From positions 1 to 19,247 of the forward strand of contig CAZBQG010000055.1 in the NCBI GenBank assembly GCA_964493945.1: a stretch of DNA of 19,247 nt, written 5' to 3'. The stretch is from CAZBQG01 sp964493945. Lineage in GTDB: Bacteria; Pseudomonadota; Alphaproteobacteria; Rhodospirillales; UBA2165. Of the stretch, positions 1-7,071 are shown in pieces. The position numbers and the translations under genes are program-made. Every line of letters begins with the position of its first letter. The stretch's first letter is position 1. The notes below the pieces were generated by a model. That model saw nothing but the letters and a program-made list of their open reading frames with translations. It was not told the DNA's origin and ran no database searches.

Positions 1-92
1 TCTTCCTCGTCAGCGCGGTCATCTGGATGCGGTAACTGTCAACAGGACCTAATCCTTATTATGCCGGGTCGACGGTCAGCCGCGAAGGTAAA

Positions 93-340
93 ATGGTGTC
101 GATTGGCGGCTTTATAGCTCATAGTGGATGGGACAACCATCTGGCGACCTTGCCGTCTGGTTACCGCCCGCCCAAGCGGATGCTCTTCATCGTCAACAAC
201 CACGCCCGCCCGGCCCGCGTCGATATCTTGGCGGACGGTTGGGTCATGTGGATTGCCGGTGGCAGGGACAACAACTGGATCAGCCTGGCCGGGATCAATT
301 TCCTGACCAATGATCCGGCCCGGTCCAGGTCCATGGCTTT
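93..340 (+). pseudogene. Phage-tail-fibre-like C-terminal domain, 5' part of a frameshifted lectin fusion
   Basis: The first ~70 residues read like the C-terminal domain common in phage tail and collar proteins: MVSIGGFI, then a LPSGYRPP turn, the FIVNNHARPARVDI strand and a final WISLAGINF strand. The frame is open from 36, just after a TAA at 33-35, and residues such as NPYYAGSTVSREGK before the ATG also suit this domain, so the gene was probably longer and has lost its 5' end. ATG at 93 has a close AAGG at 85-88. The ricin-type lectin that follows lies in the -1 frame. One extra T in the T5 run at 338-342 would join the two frames as MAF-LRVKHS. This is therefore a pseudogene, a sequencing indel or a slippage site. 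The out-of-frame continuation to 923 has no domain character and I treat it as noise. Confidence 0.5.
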
Positions 341-745
341 TTGCGGGTCAAGCATTCGAACAAGTGCATGGATGTCGGCTGGGCCGAGCATGACTTCGCC
401 AAGGTTTATCAGTATGGCTGTAACGCCAACGCCCCCAACCAGCAATGGCGCAAGGTCGAAAAGGGAGGCGGCTGGATGTTGTTGCAGAACAAAAATTCTG
501 GCAAATGCCTGGACGTTTTGGCGGGAGCCCTTAATGACGGCGCCCAGATCATCCAGTATAACTGTCACGGCGGCGCCAGCGAGCAGTGGCGCATGTTGCC
601 CCGCGGCGGCGGTGGTTGGTACATCCTGCAGAACAAAAGATCGAGCAAGTGTCTGGACGTTGAGGTCGGCCGCACAAGCAGTGGCGCTAGAGTTCATCAG
701 TGGGGCTGTCACAATGGCACCAACCAGCTGTTCAGGTTACAGTAG
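341..745 (+). CDS. Ricin-type beta-trefoil lectin domain protein (134 aa as read, TTG start)
   Basis: This is a complete three-lobed ricin B-type carbohydrate-binding domain. Each lobe has the family signature: KCMDV with NQQW (residues 33-36), KCLDV with EQW (81-83), and KCLDV with NQLF (128-131). Cysteines pair within lobes as C9/C27, C56/C75 and C104/C123, which suits an exported, disulfide-bonded protein. As read, it starts at TTG 341 with no convincing ribosome binding site. In-frame sequence upstream stays open to a TGA at 311-313. The likelier reading is that it is the C-terminal half of a fusion with the tail-fibre-like domain before it, separated by a one-base frameshift in the T5 run at 338-342. 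Such lectins usually bind galactose-type sugars; the ligand here cannot be read. It has no visible link to the metabolic genes downstream. Confidence 0.7.
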   Translation: MRVKHSNKCMDVGWAEHDFAKVYQYGCNANAPNQQWRKVEKGGGWMLLQNKNSGKCLDVLAGALNDGAQIIQYNCHGGASEQWRMLPRGGGGWYILQNKRSSKCLDVEVGRTSSGARVHQWGCHNGTNQLFRLQ

Positions 746-919
746 CCGCGTCCACGGCTGGAATACAGGCGGCGGCGGACAGGGGGAACGGCACCAAGTT
801 CCAACGGCGTCCCAAGGTGAAACGGGTGTTGCCTCGCTGGGCTCCAGGACCGACAATGACGCCTGTCTGGTGCCGCCCTCTCATATGACAAACTCGCTAT
901 CCACGGAGCAAAAATTTCC

Positions 920-2323
920 ATGATCGACCAATCTTTCCGTACTTTCCTAAAGAACCTCGAGCAGCAGGGCGAGATCGTCCGCTTCACCGCCGAGGTCGAT
1001 CCCATGGCCAACATGTCGGCGGTCGAATGGAAGACCTATAACGAGCTTGGCAAGTCGAGCCTGTTTACCAACATCAAGGGCTACGAGGGCTGGCAGGCGG
1101 TCAGCCAGATACTCTCCGACCGCACGAAATGGGCTATCGGGTTGGGGGTCGGAGAGGACGAACTGCTGGCCCATGTCAGCAAAGGATCGCACCAACTTAT
1201 TGATACCGTTGAAGTTGATGCCGCTGACGCACCGGTCAGAGAGCTTATCGTCACCGGCGACGAGGTCGATCTGTTCTCCCTGCCCTCCATGGTCACTTCC
1301 GAGCATGACGGCGGCCGCTTCTTCGGCTCGGGCATGGCCATCGTCAAGGACCCGGACACCGGCGTGCGCAACATATCGATCCACCGCCAACATATCACCG
1401 CCAAGGACAAGACCGGATTCATCATGGTGCCGCGTCAGGCCCGCTACATTTACGATAAGTACTGCGACCGGGACGAGCCCATGCCGGTGGCCATGGTCTA
1501 CGGCGCCCATCCGGCGATCTTCTTTGGTTCCGCCTTCACCACCGCCTACGGTGTCGACGAATTGACCGTGGCCGGCGGATTGCTGGGCGAAGGCGTCCGC
1601 ATGGTCAAATGTGAGACCATCGATGTCGAGGTTCCGGCCGAGGCCGAAATCGTCATCGAAGGCCATGTGCTGCCCAATCACACGGAAGCAGAAGGCCCGT
1701 TCGGCGAGGTGCCCGGCACCTATGCCCAGCAGGGCGAGTCCGAAGTCTTCCAGGTTTCGGCCATCACCCGGCGCAAGGACGCCATCTTTTATGCCTTGCA
1801 TTGCGGCTTCCCGATCACGGAAACCCAGGCAACGACGGCGCTGGGTATCGAGGCGGCGACCCGCGAGCATCTGCAAAAAGTGGAGGGCGGCCTAGATCTT
1901 CTCGATGTGCGCTGCGTCGCCGCGTCCGGTCTGATGATGCTGGTCCTCAAGATCCGTCCACGCTTCGAAGGCCAGGCCAAGACGGCGCTGATGGCGGCCT
2001 TGTCGGGACCCTATCTGCACCCCAAGCTGGCGGTTGCCGTTGACGACGATATCGATGCCGCCGATCTGCGCCAGATTGTGTGGTCGATGACCACGCGGGT
2101 ACATGCCGAGGACGACGTTGTGATGATCCCCAAGACAAGGGTGTTCGCCCTCGACAATGTCTCGCCGGTGGTCGAGGGCCAGTCGAGCTTCCACCGCATC
2201 GGTACCAAATGGATGATCGACGCCACCAAGCCGGCCCTCACCCAGGGCGAGGCGCGCACCCGGTTGGACCGCGCCATGCCCAAAAACTTCGATGACGTCA
2301 ACCTCAAGGATTTTCTGCCTTGA
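920..2323 (+). CDS. UbiD-family prFMN-dependent (de)carboxylase
   Basis: The 467-aa protein belongs to the UbiD family, cytosolic enzymes that use prenylated FMN to add or remove CO2 on aromatic or alpha,beta-unsaturated acids. Key residues are visible. NISIHR (151-156) carries the Asn and Arg that match N168/R173 of fungal Fdc1, and EGPFGE (258-263) carries two Glu spaced as E277/E282 of Fdc1 (numbers recalled). These are the cofactor/metal and catalytic positions. Length suits the family. ATG 920 is preceded by GGAG at 905-908. No UbiX prenyltransferase gene, needed to make prFMN, is in the window, so it must lie elsewhere. It overlaps the methyltransferase after it. Family members act on 4-hydroxybenzoate, gallate, phthalate-type CoA esters, pyrrole-2-carboxylate and others; sequence alone does not settle the substrate. 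The nearby CoA ligase favours an aromatic acid. Confidence 0.9.
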   Translation: MIDQSFRTFLKNLEQQGEIVRFTAEVDPMANMSAVEWKTYNELGKSSLFTNIKGYEGWQAVSQILSDRTKWAIGLGVGEDELLAHVSKGSHQLIDTVEVDAADAPVRELIVTGDEVDLFSLPSMVTSEHDGGRFFGSGMAIVKDPDTGVRNISIHRQHITAKDKTGFIMVPRQARYIYDKYCDRDEPMPVAMVYGAHPAIFFGSAFTTAYGVDELTVAGGLLGEGVRMVKCETIDVEVPAEAEIVIEGHVLPNHTEAEGPFGEVPGTYAQQGESEVFQVSAITRRKDAIFYALHCGFPITETQATTALGIEAATREHLQKVEGGLDLLDVRCVAASGLMMLVLKIRPRFEGQAKTALMAALSGPYLHPKLAVAVDDDIDAADLRQIVWSMTTRVHAEDDVVMIPKTRVFALDNVSPVVEGQSSFHRIGTKWMIDATKPALTQGEARTRLDRAMPKNFDDVNLKDFLP

Positions 2324-2997
2324 GGCGCGTGCCGGCAGTTCCCATCCGGGATGCTGTTCGCGCTTGTTACGCGGCGGCGGCTGATGGCTCGTCCGGCCTC
2401 GGTTGTGGCGATCCCTTGGCTTGGGCGGAATTGCAACCAGGCGAACGGGTGCTCGATCTGGGCTGCGGCGCCGGGATGGACTGCATCCGCGTCGCCGGAC
2501 AGGTGGGCCCCCGGGGCCGGGTGACCGGCATCGACATGACCCCGGAGATGCTGGCCAGGGCACGCGCCCTGGCGATCCAGGCGGGATGCACCAATCTAAA
2601 TTTCCTGCGGGGCGGCATCGAGGATTTGCCCATTGCAGGCGGGACCCTGGATGCGGTGATTTCCAACTGTGTGGTCAATCTGTCGCCCGATAAGGAGCGG
2701 GTCCTGGGCGAAGCCTTTCGCGTGCTTAGGCCCGGCGGGCGGATTTGCATATCAGACCTGGTCGCCACCCGGCCTCTGCCGCATCGCTTCCTAGGCGACA
2801 AGGACCTGGTCTGCGGCTGCATGGGCGGCGCGGCAAGCATCGGGCAATTGGGGGGCTGGCTGGAAGGGATTGGTTTCGCCCAAATCCAGATTGAGGCCGC
2901 CGAACAAAGCCGCGCCCTGATCAGGGATTGGGCGCCCGGCTCGGGCATCGAGGATTATGTGGTCTCCGCCCTGATCATGGCCGGCAAGCCCGGATAA
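2320..2997 (+). CDS. SAM-dependent methyltransferase, arsenite methyltransferase (ArsM)-like
   Basis: The 225-aa class I Rossmann methyltransferase has the SAM-binding motif VLDLGCGAGMDC (residues 44-55), GIDMTPEML and the post-motif ISNCVVNLSPDK (115-125). The last two are typical of the ArsM/UbiE-like branch. ArsM-like cysteines are at C29 (GCGDP), C55 and C165/C167 (CGCMGG, compare ECxGGA in ArsM). It is shorter than ArsM proteins, which usually run 280 or more residues, and I see no C-terminal Cys matching the last As(III)-binding one. Arsenite may therefore not be the substrate. The TTG start at 2320 overlaps the ubiD stop and has AAGGA at 2306-2310 nine bases upstream, so translation is probably coupled. 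GTG 2329 is an alternative start. Coupling to a UbiD enzyme hints at O- or C-methylation in the same pathway, which is inference. It ends 5 bp before the convergent SDR gene. Confidence 0.75.
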   Translation: MRRVPAVPIRDAVRACYAAAADGSSGLGCGDPLAWAELQPGERVLDLGCGAGMDCIRVAGQVGPRGRVTGIDMTPEMLARARALAIQAGCTNLNFLRGGIEDLPIAGGTLDAVISNCVVNLSPDKERVLGEAFRVLRPGGRICISDLVATRPLPHRFLGDKDLVCGCMGGAASIGQLGGWLEGIGFAQIQIEAAEQSRALIRDWAPGSGIEDYVVSALIMAGKPG

Positions 2998-3002
2998 AGG
3001 AA

Positions 3003-3776
3003 CTACATCCAGCTTAGGGTCTGGCCGCCATCGACGGTCAGCGAGGCGCCGGTTATATAACGCCCGGCATCGGACGCCATCAGCAATACCGCCCCGTCCA
3101 GATCCTCGGATTTGCCAAAACGCCGCTGGGGAATTCGTTTCACGATGCTCTGATCGAACTCGCTGTCGACGAAGGTCTGGTGCATATCCGTCTCGAAATT
3201 GCCGGGACAGAGGGCATTGACCCTGACCTTCTTGTGGGCCAGCTCCAGGGCCATGACTTCGGTAAGCCGGATAAGGGCCGCCTTGGAGGCGGCGTAGCTG
3301 GACAAGAAGCCGGCGGCCCGCAATCCGGCCGTCGATGCCATATTGATAATCGAACCTCCTTCGTTCGCGGCCATCCTGCGGCCCGCTTCCCTGGCCAGAA
3401 AAAAGGCACCGTGGAGGTTGATATGGAACAAACGCTCCACTTCCTCCGGTTCCTGATCGGTGAATTTTTTCAGGTAAATGATACCGGCATTGTTGATCAG
3501 GATATCCGCCGGGCCGCCCAAAGCCTGCTCAGCCCCATCGAGAGCCGGGCCGATGGCGGCGGACTGGGTGACGTCTAATTCCACGGCGCAGGCCCCATGG
3601 CCCGCCGCCTTCAATTCCTGGGCCGCGGCCTCGATCCTGTCCTTGCGCCGGGCCGCCAGGGCGACGGCCGCGCCGGCCCTGGCCAGGACACCAGCCAAAT
3701 GAAGCCCAAATCCGCTCGATGCGCCCGATACGAAGGCAACCCGGCCCGTCAGGTCGAAAATATTCTCGGCACTCAT
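3003..3776 (-). CDS. SDR-family NAD(P)-dependent oxidoreductase
   Basis: The 257-aa classical short-chain dehydrogenase/reductase has the cofactor motif SGASSGFG (residues 17-24) and NNAG (95-98). The catalytic set is S148 (MASTAG), Y161 and K165 (YAASK), with PGNFETDM after it and TVDGG near the C-terminus. AARRK after the second strand suggests NADP(H) preference, which is inference. The frame is open further upstream to 4022, but only the start at 3776 gives the expected N-terminus; it has AGGGAAAG just upstream and lies 16 bp after the CoA-ligase stop. It is the last gene of the minus-strand operon. A likely role is reversible oxidation of a ring or side-chain alcohol, or reduction of an enol/keto ring intermediate, in the pathway built by its neighbours. 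The substrate is not readable from sequence. Confidence 0.88.
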   Translation of the reverse strand: MSAENIFDLTGRVAFVSGASSGFGLHLAGVLARAGAAVALAARRKDRIEAAAQELKAAGHGACAVELDVTQSAAIGPALDGAEQALGGPADILINNAGIIYLKKFTDQEPEEVERLFHINLHGAFFLAREAGRRMAANEGGSIINMASTAGLRAAGFLSSYAASKAALIRLTEVMALELAHKKVRVNALCPGNFETDMHQTFVDSEFDQSIVKRIPQRRFGKSEDLDGAVLLMASDAGRYITGASLTVDGGQTLSWM

Positions 3777-3792
3777 ATGGCTTTCCCTAATT

Positions 3793-5439
3793 TCATGTGA
3801 TTTCACGCTCCCGCAAAACATTGCGCTGAATCTTGCCCGTGGTCGTCCTTGGCAAACTGTCACCGTCGCGGAATTCGATCCTGCGCGGATATTTAAAGGG
3901 CTCGATCTCTTGTTTGACGAAATCCTGCAGCTCCCGGCTGAGCTGCTCGCTTGCCTCAAAATCCTCGTTGAGCACGACGAATGCCTTGATGATGCTTCCG
4001 CGCTCCTCGTCGGGAACCCCAACCACGGCTGATTCCAGAACCGCCTCGTGGTTGTTCAACGCGTCTTCCACCTCACCGCCGGGGATCTTGTAGCCGGAGG
4101 TGACGATCATGTCGTCGATGCGGCTTTTGTACCAGAAATAGCCATCCTCATCCTGTTCGACGAAAAGGCCGGGCCTGCTCCAGCCGGCATAGGCGCTGTC
4201 TGGCGGGCAGACGCCCTTTATCTGGGCGTCGGGCCGGCGCCAATAAAGCTGCCCGACGGGACCGCGCACGATCAACTCGCCGGGCATTCCAGGCGCCACC
4301 GGGTTAAGCTTCTCATCGACCACCATATTCTCGAAGCCCGGCACCGACAGGCCGATAGAGCCCATCTTGTCCTCCGGTGTTTCCTCGGTGGTGGAAATCC
4401 AATAGTTCAGATCGCCCGAGCCCAGGGAATTGATGATGGTATGCCCGAAACGCTGGCGCCACTCCCGCTCAGTGGTTCCTGGCAAATGCTCGCCGGCGCT
4501 TTGCGCCAGACGCAAGGTGGAGAGGCTGTATTTGTCCGCTGCATCCTCGACGCCCAGCATCATGCGAAAAGCGGTGGGAACGCCAAACAATAAAGTGATG
4601 CCGTGCTCTTCCACCAATTCGAACTGGCGCTCAGGCGTGAATTGGGAAATGACCGAAACGGAAGCCCCGAAGCGCCAGGGAATGTACAAAAAATTGGCCG
4701 CCCCGAAGGCAAAGGAAAAGGTGGGATGGCCGCCCAGAACATCACCCTCGCGCACTTTCAGTATATGTTTGCCCTGGGTATCGGGCAGGACGAGGATGCC
4801 TTCGACGGTGGTCAGGATGGCCTTGGGCCGGCCGGTGGTTCCCGAACTGTAAATGATGCGTCCGAAATCGCCCGGCGCCATCATTTCGCTGGCCGCCTCT
4901 TCCGAATTCTCTCGTAGCAGTTCCTCGAAGGACAGGGTATGGGGTGCGGGATTGCCGCGTAAAATGACGTGGCGCAGACCGGGGCAATCGGGCCCAGCCT
5001 TTTCCACATCGGCATAGCTGGCCCCATCGACGCAGATGGCGGTGGCCTGGGAATCGTTCACCTTGAAGATGATCTCGGCGGCCCGGTCCAGATGGCTCAG
5101 GAGAACCGGAATGGCGCCAATCCGCCAACAGGCGAAATTCCAGACGAAATAATCAGGCATATTGACGCCGCGCAGAACGATCCGGTCCCCCTTGCCGAGA
5201 CCCAGATCACGCAGCGCATTGGCGAAGCGGTTGACCCGGGCATGAAGCTGGCCGTAGGTGGTCCGTTCCGCATCATGATAAATGGCCACCTTGTCCGCCC
5301 GCCCGGCCAGGTTGGCATCCAGCAATTCTTCCGTCAGGTTCAGCCGTTCCGAATAGTGAAGCTCGGGAAGTAATTGGCAATTGCGCGGCCAATATTCCCT
5401 GGGCGGCAATTGCTCCTGAAACGAACCGGTCGAACTCAT
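3793..5439 (-). CDS. Acyl-CoA synthetase (AMP-forming), benzoate / 2-aminobenzoate-CoA ligase-like
   Basis: This 548-aa ANL-superfamily ligase activates a carboxylate as acyl-AMP and then acyl-CoA. Visible motifs are the P-loop SSGTTGRPK (198-206), GELIVRGP (387-394), the hinge region SRIDDMIVTSGYKIPGGEVE (439-458) and the C-terminal catalytic lysine K536 in TTTGKIQRN. The N-terminus LPPREYWP (11-18) and the SGYKIPGGEVE form of motif A8 resemble the benzoate-CoA ligase group, especially 2-aminobenzoate-CoA ligases. The A5 motif reads GSGDLNYW (340-347) where this group normally has G-S/A-T-E, so the usual Mg-binding Glu is replaced by Asp and the Thr by Gly. ATG 5439 has a strong GGAGGG Shine-Dalgarno. 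It lies 25 bp after the radical SAM gene. Aromatic acid activation is likely; the exact acid is unknown. Confidence 0.88.
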   Translation of the reverse strand: MSSTGSFQEQLPPREYWPRNCQLLPELHYSERLNLTEELLDANLAGRADKVAIYHDAERTTYGQLHARVNRFANALRDLGLGKGDRIVLRGVNMPDYFVWNFACWRIGAIPVLLSHLDRAAEIIFKVNDSQATAICVDGASYADVEKAGPDCPGLRHVILRGNPAPHTLSFEELLRENSEEAASEMMAPGDFGRIIYSSGTTGRPKAILTTVEGILVLPDTQGKHILKVREGDVLGGHPTFSFAFGAANFLYIPWRFGASVSVISQFTPERQFELVEEHGITLLFGVPTAFRMMLGVEDAADKYSLSTLRLAQSAGEHLPGTTEREWRQRFGHTIINSLGSGDLNYWISTTEETPEDKMGSIGLSVPGFENMVVDEKLNPVAPGMPGELIVRGPVGQLYWRRPDAQIKGVCPPDSAYAGWSRPGLFVEQDEDGYFWYKSRIDDMIVTSGYKIPGGEVEDALNNHEAVLESAVVGVPDEERGSIIKAFVVLNEDFEASEQLSRELQDFVKQEIEPFKYPRRIEFRDGDSLPRTTTGKIQRNVLREREIT

Positions 5440-5464
5440 ATTTTCCCTCCCCCCGGCGGGTAGC

Positions 5465-6808
5465 CTAGCTTTCGCGCGGCCTGTATTTCATGTTGTACAG
5501 ACAAAAAGGCATCAGCCTGCCATCCGTCGTCAGTTTGTGCACGCAACAGCGCCGCGCGCGCGCTTCATCGAAACAGTATGCGTCCATCATGCCGTGAAAG
5601 CCGATGGAAAAACATTCGGCGCCATCGAGCAATTGGGCGATCTGGTTCGACGGATCCTCCCCGTCGCCGCAACCGCAGCCCGAAGACTGGCAGCCGATCT
5701 GGCGCAGCAGAATTTCCCAATCGGTGAACTCGGCGACATGCTCCAGCATCGCCTCATCGCCCAGCAGCCGGTTGACTGGCACCAATTCCCCATCCCGGGT
5801 GACGATCACATAGGCGAGCAGGCCGCAACGCGGATCAGGACAGGACATGGGCATGAGGTCGGTGGCCCGCAGCTCGCCACCGCTTTGCGCCTCGATCCGG
5901 CGCATGAAGTGCCCCGCCGTGAAGCGCTGGGCGCCGGGCGAAAAGGTTTGCGGATAACGCCCGGACAGCACGACGGATTGAAAATTGATGCCGGTCAGCC
6001 CCCGCCCGGCGGCGAAGCGGATCATGTCCCAGATGCCATCTTCATTGACGCCCGGAACCAGGGTGACCGAGAGCACCAACTGCAGGCCGGCGGCCTGGCA
6101 ATTCTCGATGGCGCGCATCTTCTCGTCCGTCAGGTCGCGGCCCCGGATGAGGTCATGAGCCTCAGGCTCCGTGCCGTCCATCTGAAGATAGACGCCGCCG
6201 AGTCCCGCTTCGCGCAATTCCGCCGCCAGGTCAGGGTGCTTGGCCAGGAGCAGCCCGTTGGAATCCAGCTCTATCTTCTGGAAACCCATTTCGCGCGCCT
6301 GGCGCAGGATGGGGATCAAATGGGGATGCTGGGTTGGCTCGCCCCCGGCCAGTTGGAGGGGCACCGGGGCGCCTTCAGAGTCGAGCAACTTGCCCAGCGC
6401 CGAGGCCACCTGATCCACCGTCATGTCCACCCCCTCGGTGGTGGAGGCGGACAGGCAGACCGGACAGCCCAGATTGCAGCGCGATGTAATCTCCAGGATG
6501 GCCAGACAGGTATGCTGCTCATGGGCCGGACAGAGACCGCAATCGTCCGGGCAGCCGGCGGCCTCGGACTTGGCGTACCGGGCGGGACTTTGCTCGAACC
6601 GTTGCCAGCCCTGCATGCGCCCATAGGCCTCGGCATCGGGAGCGACAACGCATTCGAAAGCGCCATGCTCGGCGCAGGCCTTGCGCATCACCACCTGCTC
6701 TCCCTCCGCAACCACCTCGCCCGCGATGCTTTGCAGGCATTCGGGGCACATGCTGCACACCGGGTGGCGGATGCCATCGCTCTTCGAGATGGGCGTCGTG
6801 TCCATCAT
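5465..6808 (-). CDS. Cys-rich radical SAM enzyme, MJ0619 / tetraether-lipid-synthase (Tes)-like
   Basis: The 447-aa radical SAM protein has the cluster motif C111-x3-C115-x2-C118 (CNLGCPVC) and GGEPT at 155-159. The N-terminus carries CSMCPEC (C18, C21, C24) plus C45, a rubredoxin/zinc-like knot, then C86, C90, C93 and C101 just before the core. The C-terminal part has C323/C328, C399, C412, C421/C422 and C436 in the pattern MMDAYCFD...RRCCVH...TTDGRLMPFCLYN. I recognise this pattern from MJ0619 and related archaeal enzymes, which carry auxiliary iron-sulfur clusters and make C-C bonds or methylate. A CQSSGCGC stretch (373-380) is an added Cys knot not expected in the family. The ATG at 6808 overlaps the stop of the 88-aa gene (ATGA), so the two are translationally coupled. 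Bacterial members lack an assigned role; here one sits in a Mo-enzyme/CoA-ligase operon. The reaction is unknown. Confidence 0.85.
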   Translation of the reverse strand: MMDTTPISKSDGIRHPVCSMCPECLQSIAGEVVAEGEQVVMRKACAEHGAFECVVAPDAEAYGRMQGWQRFEQSPARYAKSEAAGCPDDCGLCPAHEQHTCLAILEITSRCNLGCPVCLSASTTEGVDMTVDQVASALGKLLDSEGAPVPLQLAGGEPTQHPHLIPILRQAREMGFQKIELDSNGLLLAKHPDLAAELREAGLGGVYLQMDGTEPEAHDLIRGRDLTDEKMRAIENCQAAGLQLVLSVTLVPGVNEDGIWDMIRFAAGRGLTGINFQSVVLSGRYPQTFSPGAQRFTAGHFMRRIEAQSGGELRATDLMPMSCPDPRCGLLAYVIVTRDGELVPVNRLLGDEAMLEHVAEFTDWEILLRQIGCQSSGCGCGDGEDPSNQIAQLLDGAECFSIGFHGMMDAYCFDEARARRCCVHKLTTDGRLMPFCLYNMKYRPRES

Positions 6809-7071
6809 TCCACCCCGATCATGATGCTGGCAAAAATGAGTTTGCGCTTGAAATTGGCCAGATCCGCGATGCTCAGGACCAGGCTTCGCGACGGCCCATC
6901 GCGCTCCTCAATGCGATCCTCCGTCCCCAGGCTTTGCACCAAATCCTCATCCACCACCTCGTCGAACTGTTGCTCACTTTCCAGCCCGGAGACGAATTTG
7001 AGGCGAAACCTGCCGTCCTCCAGCTCCTCAAGCTTGACTTTCTTCCATGGCTTGGAGGGAAGGGAAAGCAT
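6805..7071 (-). CDS. Small hypothetical protein (88 aa), coupled to the Mo enzyme and the radical SAM gene
   Basis: I do not recognise this 88-aa protein. Its ATG at 7071 overlaps the molybdoenzyme stop (ATGA), and its own TGA overlaps the radical SAM start (ATGA), so all three genes are translationally coupled. This is strong evidence that it is real. The start was chosen for this overlap, although the frame is open to 7197. It begins MLSLPSKPWKKVKLEELEDG, a basic then acidic segment; the middle is acidic (FDEVVDEDL, GTEDRIEERDG); and it ends with the hydrophobic SIADLANFKRKLIFASIMIGVE. There is no signal peptide, no Cys, and no C-terminal Gly-Gly that would suggest a MoaD/ThiS carrier. A stoichiometric partner or chaperone for the Mo/W enzyme or radical SAM protein is a reasonable guess, not shown. 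Confidence 0.75.
   Translation of the reverse strand: MLSLPSKPWKKVKLEELEDGRFRLKFVSGLESEQQFDEVVDEDLVQSLGTEDRIEERDGPSRSLVLSIADLANFKRKLIFASIMIGVE

Noticed and set aside
1..35. Possible C-terminus of an upstream gene (…FLVSAVIWMR then TAA at 33-35)
   Set aside because: Only eleven codons are visible, no domain can be recognised, and other frames are equally open.
744..759. AGCCG/CGGCT hairpin after the lectin stop as an intrinsic terminator
   Set aside because: The stem is only five pairs and no T-run follows.
346..923. Continuation of the frame-3 reading frame beyond the tail-like domain
   Set aside because: It runs antiphase to the clearly real lectin, is rich in Ser/Arg/Thr low-complexity sequence, and overlaps the ubiD start; it is a shadow.
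3777..4022. N-terminal extension of the SDR to 4022
   Set aside because: It overlaps the CoA-ligase coding region, lacks SDR character, and the ATG at 3776 has a good Shine-Dalgarno and gives the normal SDR length.
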